Source: JAJPXC01 sp964628905 (lineage in GTDB: Bacteria; Bacteroidota; Bacteroidia; Bacteroidales; Muribaculaceae). From it: a stretch of DNA of 64,000 nt. The DNA is taken from contig CAZVNS010000006.1 of the NCBI GenBank assembly GCA_964628905.1, positions 1-64,000 on the forward strand, read 5' to 3'. The notes beneath the pieces were generated by a model, which was not told the DNA's origin, searched no databases, and saw nothing but the letters and a program-made list of their open reading frames with translations. Positions 34,070 through 42,082 of the stretch are shown here, piece after piece. The position numbers and the translations under genes are program-made. The first letter of the stretch is position 1, and each line of letters begins with the position of its first letter.

Positions 34070-35274
34070 AGGTGTATTTGATCGAGAATGTCGGATGCAA
34101 CCTCCGATTTGGGTTTTAGGTCAAAGCTTTTTGAGCTACCGTCGCGGTTGAAGATGGTCACCTTGTTGGTGTCGGTCTGAAAACCTGCTCCGGGGTCGCG
34201 GAGTGAGTTTAGTACTATCATGTCAAGATTTTTGCGCCCCATCTTATCAATTGCGTTAGTCTGCTCATCGTCAGTTTCCAGGGCAAAACCTACGAGTGCC
34301 TGGCCCGGGCGTTTCTGTTTGCCCAAAGTGGCGGCGATGTCGGGGTTTTTTACAAGCTCGATGGTGGGGGCGTCGTGCCCTGCGCGCTTGATTTTGTGGG
34401 CAGCCGGGTGTGCCGGGGCGTAGTCAGCAACTGCTGCCGAGAGTATTGTTATGTCGGCTTGTGGGAAACGTTGCTCAGTGGCCTCGAGCATCTCGCGGGC
34501 TGACTCAACCTTGACCACATCAACTCCCGGCTCTGTGGGGGTGACACTTACCGGACCGCTGACTATTGTCACCTTTGCACCTCGCCGTGCTGCTTCATCG
34601 GCGATGGCATAACCCATCTTCCCGGAGGAGAAGTTGCCGATAAACCGCACGGGGTCAATGCGTTCGTAGGTTGGCCCGGCGGTGATGAGCACTGTCTTGC
34701 CTTCAAGTGAGTGATGTGAACTCTGGATGTTGAAATAACGCTCGATTTTGGCGAATATTGCTTCAGGCTCGGCCATGCGCCCCTTTCCTACAAGGTGACT
34801 GGCAAGTTCGCCGGTGGTCGCCTCGATGATGTGGTTGCCGTAGGAGCGTAGGCGCTCGATGTTGCGTGTGGTAGATGGGTGTGCCATCATGTCGAGATCC
34901 ATTGCGGGGGCCACGAATACCGGTGCTTTGGCCGACAGATAGCTTGTTACCAACATATTGTCGGCGATACCATTGGCCATCTTGCCGATGGTTGAGGCAG
35001 TGGCGGGAGCTATGACCAACACGTCGGCCCACAGTCCGAGGTCGACATGCGAGTGCCACTCACCGGTGTTGGCGGTGAAAAATTCGCTCACCACGGGCTT
35101 GCCGGTCAGGGCTGACATGGTCATAGGCGTGATGAATTGTTTGGCTGCCGGGGTCATAATCACCTGCACCTCGGCGCCGGCTTTCACGAAAAGGCGCACC
35201 AGAGAGGCCGTTTTGTAGGCGGCGATGCCTCCGGTGATACCCACGATGATATGTTTACCTTGCAGTATCGACAT
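34066..35274 (-). CDS. coaBC: Bifunctional phosphopantothenoylcysteine decarboxylase/synthase
   Basis: 402 residues from ATG 35274 (a GTG one codon earlier is possible). CoaC flavoprotein half (about 1-175): VGITGGIAAYK, catalytic His in EWHSHVDLGLWAD, PAMDLDMMAHPS. CoaB half (about 185-402): VLITAGPTYERIDPVRFIGN, SSGKMGYAIADEA, AAVADYAP, FALETDDE. Makes 4'-phosphopantetheine for coenzyme A. Its ATG overlaps the exonuclease stop by one base. Confidence 0.95.
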   Translation of the reverse strand: MSILQGKHIIVGITGGIAAYKTASLVRLFVKAGAEVQVIMTPAAKQFITPMTMSALTGKPVVSEFFTANTGEWHSHVDLGLWADVLVIAPATASTIGKMANGIADNMLVTSYLSAKAPVFVAPAMDLDMMAHPSTTRNIERLRSYGNHIIEATTGELASHLVGKGRMAEPEAIFAKIERYFNIQSSHHSLEGKTVLITAGPTYERIDPVRFIGNFSSGKMGYAIADEAARRGAKVTIVSGPVSVTPTEPGVDVVKVESAREMLEATEQRFPQADITILSAAVADYAPAHPAAHKIKRAGHDAPTIELVKNPDIAATLGKQKRPGQALVGFALETDDEQTNAIDKMGRKNLDMIVLNSLRDPGAGFQTDTNKVTIFNRDGSSKSFDLKPKSEVASDILDQIHL

Positions 35275-36038
35275 CACTTTTTGTTGCGCAACTTTATGCG
35301 AAGGAAGGCGTTCTTGGTGTCTTGTTCGAAGTCTCCTTTAGCGATCCAGTCAAAGTAGCTGGGTTCCTCGCGGAGCACGTCGACTGCTAATTTCCCTTTA
35401 TGTTTGCCGATGTTTACCACCTCCTGGTGCTTTTCGTTGTAAATCAGGCGTCCGGCGAGGTCTACATTGTGGTTGAATGAGGTATATTCGCTCAGTGCGT
35501 CGATGTCGCGGGGCAGGTCGGGGTAGCGTTCGAGTTGGGCTTCGAGCACCTCATAAGTGGCCTCTGTATCGGCAGTGGCAGAGTGCGCTCCCTCCAGCTC
35601 CTTGCCGCAATAGAAGCGGTAGGCGGCCACGAGTGTACGCTGTTCGCGTTTGTGGAAGATGGTCTGCACATCTACGAAGCGGTGGCGCGAGAAGTCGTGG
35701 TTGATGCCGATGCGGCTGAACTCTTCGGCAAGCATTGGTATGTCGAAGCGGTTGGAGTTGAAGCCTCCCAGGTCGCATCCTTCGAGTTGCGCCTCAATCT
35801 CCTTGGCTACTTGTTTGAACTGCGGCTGATCGGCCACCATCTCATTTGTGATGTGGTGCACGGCGGTTGCCTCAGCAGGGATAGGCATGCCGGGGTTGAT
35901 CAGGCGGCGGTATGTGGCGCGTAGCCCGTCGGGTGTTACCTTTATCATCGAGATTTCGACGATTCGGTCGTGGGTTATGTTGGTGCCGGTGGTCTCCAGG
36001 TCGAAGAACACTATCGGGCGGCGTAGTTGCAGGTTCAC
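35274..36038 (-). CDS. DEDDh 3'-5' exonuclease (DnaQ/epsilon-like)
   Basis: 254 residues. Exo I VFFDLETTG (D, E), Exo II GGFNSNRFDIPML (D), Exo III HSATADTEATYEVL (H, D). The start is GTG 36038: no ATG exists upstream in frame, and the N-terminus NLQLRRPIVFFDLETTG matches family members. Located directly after dnaN (12 bases), it may proofread or process DNA ends during repair; whether it is the replicative epsilon subunit is not shown. The C-terminal third (about 170-254) carries a small extra domain ending in AFLRIKLRNKK. Confidence 0.88.
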   Translation of the reverse strand: MNLQLRRPIVFFDLETTGTNITHDRIVEISMIKVTPDGLRATYRRLINPGMPIPAEATAVHHITNEMVADQPQFKQVAKEIEAQLEGCDLGGFNSNRFDIPMLAEEFSRIGINHDFSRHRFVDVQTIFHKREQRTLVAAYRFYCGKELEGAHSATADTEATYEVLEAQLERYPDLPRDIDALSEYTSFNHNVDLAGRLIYNEKHQEVVNIGKHKGKLAVDVLREEPSYFDWIAKGDFEQDTKNAFLRIKLRNKK

Positions 36039-36050
36039 GGCTCTTCTATA

Positions 36051-37181
36051 TTAGAATTCAGTGACGTTCATTGGCATCAGCAGGATCAGCAGGTCGCCAT
36101 CCTCGTCGTTGTCGCTGGGGAGGAACACTCCGGGTCGACTCGGGTCGGCGAGCTTAACAATCAGGTCGGTGGTGGTGATGGTGTTGCAGATCTCCAGCAG
36201 ATAGGGGGCAGAGAAGCCAATCACAAGCTCATTGCCCTGATAGTCAGCGGCGAGCTCCTCGGTGGCAAGGGTGCAAGTGTTGGTATCCTGAGCCTTCAAG
36301 ATTAGCTTGTCGGCCTCAACTTTGAACTTGATCAGGCCGTTGGCGCTCTCGACGAACACACCCACGCGGCGCACGGCGTTGAGCAGCAGCTGTCGGTCGA
36401 TGGTCAGCGTTGAGGGGTTGTTCTTGGGGATTACGCGGTTGTAATCGGGGAAGTTGCCTTTGATGAAGCGGCAGTTGAATGTGTAGGTCTCGGTCGAGAA
36501 TGTAGCACCCTTTGGGGTGAAGGTCACGTCGATTGTTTCATCCTTGCCAAGCACATTCTTGATGATGTTGGCGGGCTTCACGGGGAGGATGAACGAACCC
36601 TCGATGCCGGGCTCGATGGCGGTGGGGGCATAGCGCACGAGCTTGTGGGTGTCGGTGGCCACGAAGGTGATACCCTCGGGCTTGATGTCCCAAAGGATGC
36701 CCATCATCTGGGGACGCAGCTCGTCGGTGCTCACGGCGAAGAGGGTTTTGTCGATGCCCTTGATCACCTTGTCGGCGGCGATGGTGAAGTTGAGCGACTG
36801 CCCGGCCTCATTCTTGTCGGTGTTTGAGGGGTATTCCATTCCATTGAGGGCCACCAGGGAGTAGCGGCCTCCGGGGCAGGTGATCTCCACGGCGAGGGTG
36901 TCGTCGTTGATGTCGAAGGTGATGCCCTGGTCGGGGATCTCGCGGAGCAGGTCCACCACGCGGCGGGCATCGATGCAGAAACGTCCTTCGCCCTGGACCT
37001 CGGTTACGTTGACGCGGGCTGTGAGGGTGTTCTCCATATCAGAGGCGGTGATGGTGAGAGTGTCGCCTGAGAGGGTGAACAGGAAGTTGTTGAGGATAGT
37101 CAAGGCGTTTTTAGAGTTAATCACCTTGCTGACAGCCGCTGCGTTGCTGTACAGGGCCTTGCTGGGGACATTGAATTTCAT
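36051..37181 (-). CDS. dnaN: DNA polymerase III beta subunit (sliding clamp)
   Basis: 376 residues, three clamp domains. N-terminal MKFNVPSKALYSNAAAVSKVI, middle FAVSTDELRPQMMGILWD, and C-terminal PSRPGVFLPSDNDEDGDLLILLMPM, characteristic of Bacteroidota DnaN. It forms a ring holding the polymerase on DNA. First gene of the six-gene leftward operon. It is not next to dnaA here. Confidence 0.97.
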   Translation of the reverse strand: MKFNVPSKALYSNAAAVSKVINSKNALTILNNFLFTLSGDTLTITASDMENTLTARVNVTEVQGEGRFCIDARRVVDLLREIPDQGITFDINDDTLAVEITCPGGRYSLVALNGMEYPSNTDKNEAGQSLNFTIAADKVIKGIDKTLFAVSTDELRPQMMGILWDIKPEGITFVATDTHKLVRYAPTAIEPGIEGSFILPVKPANIIKNVLGKDETIDVTFTPKGATFSTETYTFNCRFIKGNFPDYNRVIPKNNPSTLTIDRQLLLNAVRRVGVFVESANGLIKFKVEADKLILKAQDTNTCTLATEELAADYQGNELVIGFSAPYLLEICNTITTTDLIVKLADPSRPGVFLPSDNDEDGDLLILLMPMNVTEF

Positions 37182-37226
37182 ATCTTTACGGTATTGTCGG
37201 TTATTATCAGGTTATAATCAAGTCTA

Positions 37227-37234
37227 CAAAGATA
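37227..37234 (-). promoter_or_regulatory. -7 box of the dnaN operon
   Basis: Minus-strand TATCTTTG, 45 bases upstream of ATG 37181; AT-rich upstream but no -33 TTTG at the proper distance. Confidence 0.5.
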
Positions 37235-37342
37235 GTAATTTTTCCGTTAAAACTACTGAATTCAAATTAAAATACAGTGCAAATACTTTTCATTAATTTT
37301 GAAATTTTTTTAGAAAATAATGGTTAAGGATAAAAAAATTCG

Positions 37343-37350
37343 TATATTTG
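37343..37350 (+). promoter_or_regulatory. -7 box of the gene at 37435
   Basis: TATATTTG matches TAnnTTTG exactly and leaves a leader of roughly 80 bases. It also excludes the ATG at 37348 as start. No -33 seen. Confidence 0.5.
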
Positions 37351-37434
37351 CAGTGCAATTTCCATAGACACACTAAAAGACATTTAGTTGACCTTAATAT
37401 CAATTACTTATTCATACTTTTTAACCGATTTCTT

Positions 37435-38274
37435 ATGAAAAAACTTTACGCCTTCTTAGCCGCTGCAGCCGTAGCTATGACTGCAAGCGCAACCGATGTC
37501 TACATTGTCGGTGGTTTCAACAGCTGGACTCTTGCTGATCCCGCAACCAAGATGACCGAAACAAGTACTAACGTCTACAACATCAAGCTTGACTACCTGA
37601 TCTCAGGCTTCAAATTCAACGACGGTACATGGAGCAACCCCGATCTGAACATCGGTGGTGGACTCGTTGAACTCGGCACCCCCACAACTGTCGAAAATGG
37701 CACTAACAGCAACCTTACATTCCCCACCGGCATGTCCGTTGAGAACGCCGACGTAACACTCGACCTAAACAACATGACAGTTACCGTTACCGGTACCGCA
37801 GTGTGGGAAGAGGTTACCTGGTATCTCGCAGGCACTATGGACTGGAACCCATGGGATAGCGACAGCTACAAATTTGAGAAATACGACAATGGTCTTTACA
37901 AACAGCAGATAACCTTCACCGGTGAGTCAATCGAAATCAAGGTATCTACCGCAAGCTGGGTAGAGAGCTACGGTATGGGCGCTGAGTCTCAGGGTCTGGC
38001 CATGGGTCAGTTCTCAACCGGCGTTCTCGAGAACAACTCACAGCTCAACATCCCCTGCTCACTCGTAGGCACATGGTGGATGAACTGGGACTACAACCAG
38101 CTTATACTCTCTGCCGTATCGCAGGAGCCCGTAGGTGGTGTTGAGGCTATCGCCGCCGACAACAACGCTGAGGCTGAGTACTACAACCTCCAGGGCGTTC
38201 GCGTCAACAACCCCGCTAACGGTCTCTACATCGTGAAGCGCGGCAACCAGGTAAGCAAGGCTTACATCTTCTAA
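37435..38274 (+). CDS. Secreted protein with two E-set/starch-binding-like modules and T9SS-like tail
   Basis: 279 residues from ATG 37435 (MKKLYAFLAAAAVAMTASA, signal peptide). Two modules with the same opening, VYIVGGFNSW (about 20) and TWYLAGTMDWNPW (about 130), resemble carbohydrate-binding E-set domains seen in SusE/SusF and glycogen-binding proteins. The last ~35 residues (YYNLQGVRVNNPANGLYIVKR) look like a type A T9SS C-terminal domain. A strong terminator follows; monocistronic. No lipobox. Confidence 0.75.
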   Translation: MKKLYAFLAAAAVAMTASATDVYIVGGFNSWTLADPATKMTETSTNVYNIKLDYLISGFKFNDGTWSNPDLNIGGGLVELGTPTTVENGTNSNLTFPTGMSVENADVTLDLNNMTVTVTGTAVWEEVTWYLAGTMDWNPWDSDSYKFEKYDNGLYKQQITFTGESIEIKVSTASWVESYGMGAESQGLAMGQFSTGVLENNSQLNIPCSLVGTWWMNWDYNQLILSAVSQEPVGGVEAIAADNNAEAEYYNLQGVRVNNPANGLYIVKRGNQVSKAYIF

Positions 38275-38300
38275 TCAGCCCCCGCTGATCAATCACCCCA

Positions 38301-38338
38301 TAGGGCGCGGCCACCTCGGCCGCGCCCTAATTCTTTTA
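38301..38338 (+). terminator. Strong rho-independent terminator
   Basis: TAGGGCGCGGCC pairs with GGCCGCGCCCTA, followed by ATTCTTTT; 26 bases after the stop at 38274. Nothing further was seen between 38339 and 38480. Confidence 0.85.
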
Positions 38339-38483
38339 ACGAATTAACAACGTCATCAATAATTTGGGTTTGTGTGTTTTTCAATGGATATAATTGCTTG
38401 TTATCATCATAAACAGGGGTGAATTAAGGAGGATGCGAATCCAAGAAATCGCTTAATACACATTCAGATATGCTCGATATCTA

Positions 38484-38523
38484 TAAAAAGTAAAATGGAG
38501 CGCTACTACATGCGCTCCATTTT
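38484..38523 (-). terminator. Terminator of the lipoprotein gene at 38548
   Basis: AAAATGGAGCG / CGCTCCATTTT stem with a 10-base loop; on the minus strand it runs into TTTTACTTTTTA. Confidence 0.75.
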
Positions 38524-38547
38524 GCATAAAAAGTATCTTGTTTTAGT

Positions 38548-39093
38548 TTACTTAATGAGTTTCATTTTACGGATACAAGTGCGAGGATAATAGTCAATTA
38601 GTGACATTTCAGTCGCGAAAATATTGCCACCGACATCCTCGATGACCATTTTTCCTGGATTCCATCTATTGCCGATGATCCCTACAAATGTATTAAGAGG
38701 ATCCCATGTTTCAATTTGAACGCCATCAGGGATTGGATTGCTATAAAAATCAAACTGGTAAGAATAAGTTGGATTATTAATATCGGTTATTGAATTAGAG
38801 GAAATGAAGATATGTAAAGGTTCTCCATAATTCTCTGGGTCTGATACGGATATTTCCTCTCCGATAGAATTCAATGTTGTTATTGATACTTGTTCCCATT
38901 CGTGATTGGTTACATAATCGATGAAATCACGGCAACCGATGCTTGCGACAGGGCCAAATAACCAACGATTTTGGGCATCTTTCACATAAGTGGGGTCTTT
39001 GACTAATATTGTATCCTCGTTGTCGTTACATCCGGTAGTGAGTAGTAGAGATGATACGGCAATTATTATAAAAGCTAAGGTCGTGCACTTCAT
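38548..39093 (-). CDS. AT-rich lipoprotein of unknown function
   Basis: 181 residues from ATG 39093 (MKCTTLAFIIIAV...), lipobox TTGC (about 19-22). The start at 39144 would place a hydrophilic stretch before the signal peptide and is rejected. No known domain seen; LFGPVASIGCRDFIDYV and NPGKMVIEDVGGNIFA are the most distinctive segments. The gene and its flanks are visibly AT-richer than neighbours, suggesting recent acquisition or weak selection. It is isolated, with its own terminator. Confidence 0.65.
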   Translation of the reverse strand: MKCTTLAFIIIAVSSLLLTTGCNDNEDTILVKDPTYVKDAQNRWLFGPVASIGCRDFIDYVTNHEWEQVSITTLNSIGEEISVSDPENYGEPLHIFISSNSITDINNPTYSYQFDFYSNPIPDGVQIETWDPLNTFVGIIGNRWNPGKMVIEDVGGNIFATEMSLIDYYPRTCIRKMKLIK

Positions 39094-39233
39094 ATAATTC
39101 GAGCAGTAATAAATTAATGAAAGGTAAATCGCTAACCGTTTCATGATGTAAAAATTTAAAGTTAGTGAATCAGTTGCAATTTACTAATTTATGTGAGGAT
39201 ATTTGAAAAAATATGTGTTAAAAAATACAAAAT

Positions 39234-39428
39234 CTAAGGTTCTTCCCATCGGATATATTTTACTGTGTTTGAGCAGTCAGACAAGTCAGACATGTCCGAT
39301 GAGCTGGAACTTGCCGGGGGCGTGGTGCATTGGCGCAGACGAGCCATAAGCAGCAGCGTGACAGCCAGGATGGCCAGCAGCAGCCAGGGGCGCCCTTTGA
39401 TGGGCTGAGGCGCGCGGTTGATGGCCAT
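39234..39428 (-). CDS. Small membrane protein downstream of the porin
   Basis: 64 residues, one hydrophobic segment (about 15-29, WLLLAILAVTLLLMA), then a serine-rich tail. The ATG is three bases after the porin stop, which supports translation. No family recognised. The reading could be fortuitous, but there is no competing gene on either strand. Confidence 0.5.
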   Translation of the reverse strand: MAINRAPQPIKGRPWLLLAILAVTLLLMARLRQCTTPPASSSSSDMSDLSDCSNTVKYIRWEEP

Positions 39429-39431
39429 GGG

Positions 39432-41405
39432 TCAGTTGGCGAAGTCTACCGACAATCCGAGCTGGAAGCGGCGTGGGTTCAGCGGGTAGTTGGGCATCGA
39501 GAAGTAGTTGTCGCCGCCGATTAGCCCTTGGTTGAAGTGTGACATCATCACATAGAAGCGCGTCTTCGACAACTTGAAGTTGAGGTAGAGGTTCATAAAT
39601 GGGTAGTTGCCCACCTCGGCCTCCTGCTGGGTGTGGAATGTCATTGTGGCGGGCTGGTAGGCGTAACCCTTATAGCGGGTGTAATAGTCGCAGTCCATAC
39701 CGATCTGCACGTCGAGCACTCGGGCCACCTTGAATGTGACGTAGAGGTTGGAGTACCAGGCGAGTTTGGGTAGGGGCAGTACGTCGGCCTGCGAGGTGGT
39801 CTGGAAGGTGATGCGGTTGTCCCAGTGAAGGGCGCGGTATTTGAGTCGCTGAAGCAGCTGTGCGCTGAACACTTGGATGTTGTCGCCGTACTGGGTCGGC
39901 AGCGATTGGTTGTTGAAGTAGATGAGATTTTGGATATTCTCGATGCCGACGTTGAGCTGACTGCGGGTGAAGGGGATATCGATGATGCCTCCCACGCGAT
40001 AGCGGCGCTCCTTGCCGAAGTTGTTCGACCAGATGAAGTGGTTGCTCACGTAGTGCTCAGTGAGGTAGGGAGCTGCGGTGTTGTGGAAGCGGCCGTAGGC
40101 GGTGATGGTGACTGAGTCGCGCAGCAGCGGCAGACGTGTCGACATGCGGCCGTCTACCTTGACATCGGCGGCAACATCGCCCACGATGCCGAACTCGGCT
40201 GTGGCGTCGTAGGTCAGCAGTGAGCCGTGCTGTTTGGTGAGCTGTGCGCCTACCCACATCAGGTTCTGACCCTCGGAGGGGCGTATCTGATGGTCAAGTG
40301 GGTAGGGGGTGAGTCCGGGTATGATTTCATCGCGTCCGGTGATGGTGTCGAGGGTTTGGTTATATTTGCGGTACTGATGGGTCAGGTAGGCGCCGAGCCC
40401 GGCCTTGGCATATTTGTTGAACCCCTCAAGGAGCGACACACCTAAGGTGTTGGTGATGGCGGAGTAGGTGGTGCGGTCGCGGGTGCCGGCCAGGTCGAGG
40501 TAGGTGTGCTCGAAGAAGTTGGCGGCCTCGCCGGGGGCGGAGTTGAGGAACAGGTGCTTGGCCTCGTTGTAGCCTATGGTCCAGACGAATGATGTGACGG
40601 GGATGTAAGTGCGCTTGACAGTGGTGTCGTTGACCTGCTCCTCGTGCCAATAGCCTACCTTGTAACGGTTGTTGAGCCACAGCTCGGTGCCCACCACTTT
40701 GGAGTGGGCCGATGTTAGGTTGGTTGGGATTGTTTTGGCGTCGACTTTGGTGGAGCCGCCTTGCACTTCGGCGGGGTCGGTGATATAGCGGTCGTCGGTG
40801 ATACCGCCGTTCTCTTTGTTGAGGAAATTGTAGTGGAAGAAGAAGCCTTGGAATTCGTATCTGTCGCCAATGTAGCTGCCCGATGCTCCCCACGTCAGAT
40901 CCTTGGCAGCCTGATAGTTGTACGAGCCTTTGGAGTATATATAGTCGAGGTAAGCCCCCACCTGGGCGCGAGAGTTGATGTTACCTGAGAATATGCCGTT
41001 GAGTCGCTCCTGGCCATCCTCCTTGCCACCACCGAAGTTGTACGACATTAATGTCATCGGTATGCGGGTGTTGTAGAACTTGAGGGTGCGTATCGAGGGT
41101 ATCCAGGCGCGGAGTGCGTCGCGGAAGAAGAAGTCGCTCATCGGCTCACGGTCGAAGTATATCATGTTGATGCCCTCGGTGCCGAGGTTGCCGGTGGTGG
41201 TGTAGGCCGACGATACCTCCGACGGTACCGACTTGAGCGAGTAGTCGATATAGTTGGTGTCGATAGTCGCCGGTTCGCGCAGCCCTAACGGGGGCATTGC
41301 CTGCCATGCGTATGAAGGCTCGATCACTTGTTTCTTCTTACCCTGGGCGGTGGTGGCAGCAGCCAGGGCGAGGATGAGGGTTAATATGATGTGGGATTTT
41401 CTCAC
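39432..41405 (-). CDS. Putative outer-membrane porin
   Basis: 657 residues starting with GTG 41405 (no in-frame ATG before the signal peptide, about 1-22, TTAQG). Matches the Bacteroidota putative-porin family: INMIYFDREPMSDFFFRDAL, FYNTRIPMTLMSYNFGGGKEDG near the N-terminus, then many amphipathic strands (GRFHNTAAPYLTEHYVSNHF; VGIENIQNLIYFNNQS) and a C-terminal RRFQLGLSVDFAN. It should form an outer-membrane channel; the substrate is unknown. It follows the DUF486 remnant and DUF6155 in one operon. Confidence 0.85.
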   Translation of the reverse strand: MRKSHIILTLILALAAATTAQGKKKQVIEPSYAWQAMPPLGLREPATIDTNYIDYSLKSVPSEVSSAYTTTGNLGTEGINMIYFDREPMSDFFFRDALRAWIPSIRTLKFYNTRIPMTLMSYNFGGGKEDGQERLNGIFSGNINSRAQVGAYLDYIYSKGSYNYQAAKDLTWGASGSYIGDRYEFQGFFFHYNFLNKENGGITDDRYITDPAEVQGGSTKVDAKTIPTNLTSAHSKVVGTELWLNNRYKVGYWHEEQVNDTTVKRTYIPVTSFVWTIGYNEAKHLFLNSAPGEAANFFEHTYLDLAGTRDRTTYSAITNTLGVSLLEGFNKYAKAGLGAYLTHQYRKYNQTLDTITGRDEIIPGLTPYPLDHQIRPSEGQNLMWVGAQLTKQHGSLLTYDATAEFGIVGDVAADVKVDGRMSTRLPLLRDSVTITAYGRFHNTAAPYLTEHYVSNHFIWSNNFGKERRYRVGGIIDIPFTRSQLNVGIENIQNLIYFNNQSLPTQYGDNIQVFSAQLLQRLKYRALHWDNRITFQTTSQADVLPLPKLAWYSNLYVTFKVARVLDVQIGMDCDYYTRYKGYAYQPATMTFHTQQEAEVGNYPFMNLYLNFKLSKTRFYVMMSHFNQGLIGGDNYFSMPNYPLNPRRFQLGLSVDFAN

Positions 41406-41413
41406 GTGCGGGG

Positions 41414-41553
41414 TTATTTCATAAACACAAAGTAGACTGCCGCGATCAGGCAGGCGAAGGCAGCATCTCCTGAAGTTTCAGATGCCCGTACCAAGCGAGC
41501 ACCATGAATATGTTGGAGAGGATGAGCAGTGATATGGTGCCTAAGGCTCTCAT
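41414..41553 (-). pseudogene. DUF486 (DMT-like) membrane protein gene with a large internal deletion
   Basis: From ATG 41553 the frame encodes ISLLILSNIFMVLAWYGHLK, the characteristic N-terminus of DUF486 small membrane proteins (about 110 residues, four helices). It then ends at TGA 41446 after 35 residues. In a different frame the same stretch closes with AFACLIAAVYFVFMK and TAA at 41414-41416, the family's C-terminus. The middle (about 70 residues) is missing and the join shifts the frame. Start and stop ends are preserved, and the ATG overlaps the DUF6155 stop (ATGA), so the deletion left the operon spacing intact. Not functional as a transporter. Confidence 0.75.
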
Positions 41554-42080
41554 CGTTGCAGGGGGTTGGTTAGAGAGGCGGCATTGTCGAGCACCTCTTG
41601 CAGCTGTTGCTTGAGGAAGTCGGCGCCGCGAAGTGAGCTGATTTTCTCGGTGAGCAGCGGCAGGAAGCGGTCGAGTATGGCGGCTCGGTCGGCGGTGACT
41701 ATGATTTCAGTAAGCAGCTTGACGGCGTAGTTGGCAATGGTATCGGTGTAATAGTAGTATCCACAGGCACGTATAAGATCAAGGAACACTGACACCTGCG
41801 TGCCCACAACCCAGTCAGCGCCGGGGTCGAACGAGGCGAAGTCTTTCAGCACCTTCTTCAGCACGCTCACCCGGCACTTCATCCGCTGATATTTTGTGCG
41901 GTGGATCTCCTTGAAGGCTACGTTGAGATATTTCTCTTGAAGCTTCTCGGCGTCGGGGTTGAGGAAGAAGTCAAAATACTCCTTGACCTCACGCCTTGCC
42001 GAGTAAGCGTCAAGGGTGAGGTCGATGAGCTGCTCCTTTGTCAGGAGCTGTAATTCCCTGCGTAGCTGCGCTTTCGACAT
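41550..42080 (-). CDS. DUF6155 family protein
   Basis: 176 residues, predicted all-helical cytosolic protein. N-terminal MSKAQLRRELQLLTKEQLIDLTLDAY and YSARREVKEYFDFFLNPD match the DUF6155 family as I recall it. Function unknown. Two bases after the S9 peptidase stop, and overlaps the DUF486 remnant start. No signal peptide or membrane segment. Confidence 0.75.
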   Translation of the reverse strand: MSKAQLRRELQLLTKEQLIDLTLDAYSARREVKEYFDFFLNPDAEKLQEKYLNVAFKEIHRTKYQRMKCRVSVLKKVLKDFASFDPGADWVVGTQVSVFLDLIRACGYYYYTDTIANYAVKLLTEIIVTADRAAILDRFLPLLTEKISSLRGADFLKQQLQEVLDNAASLTNPLQR

Positions 42081-42082
42081 TA

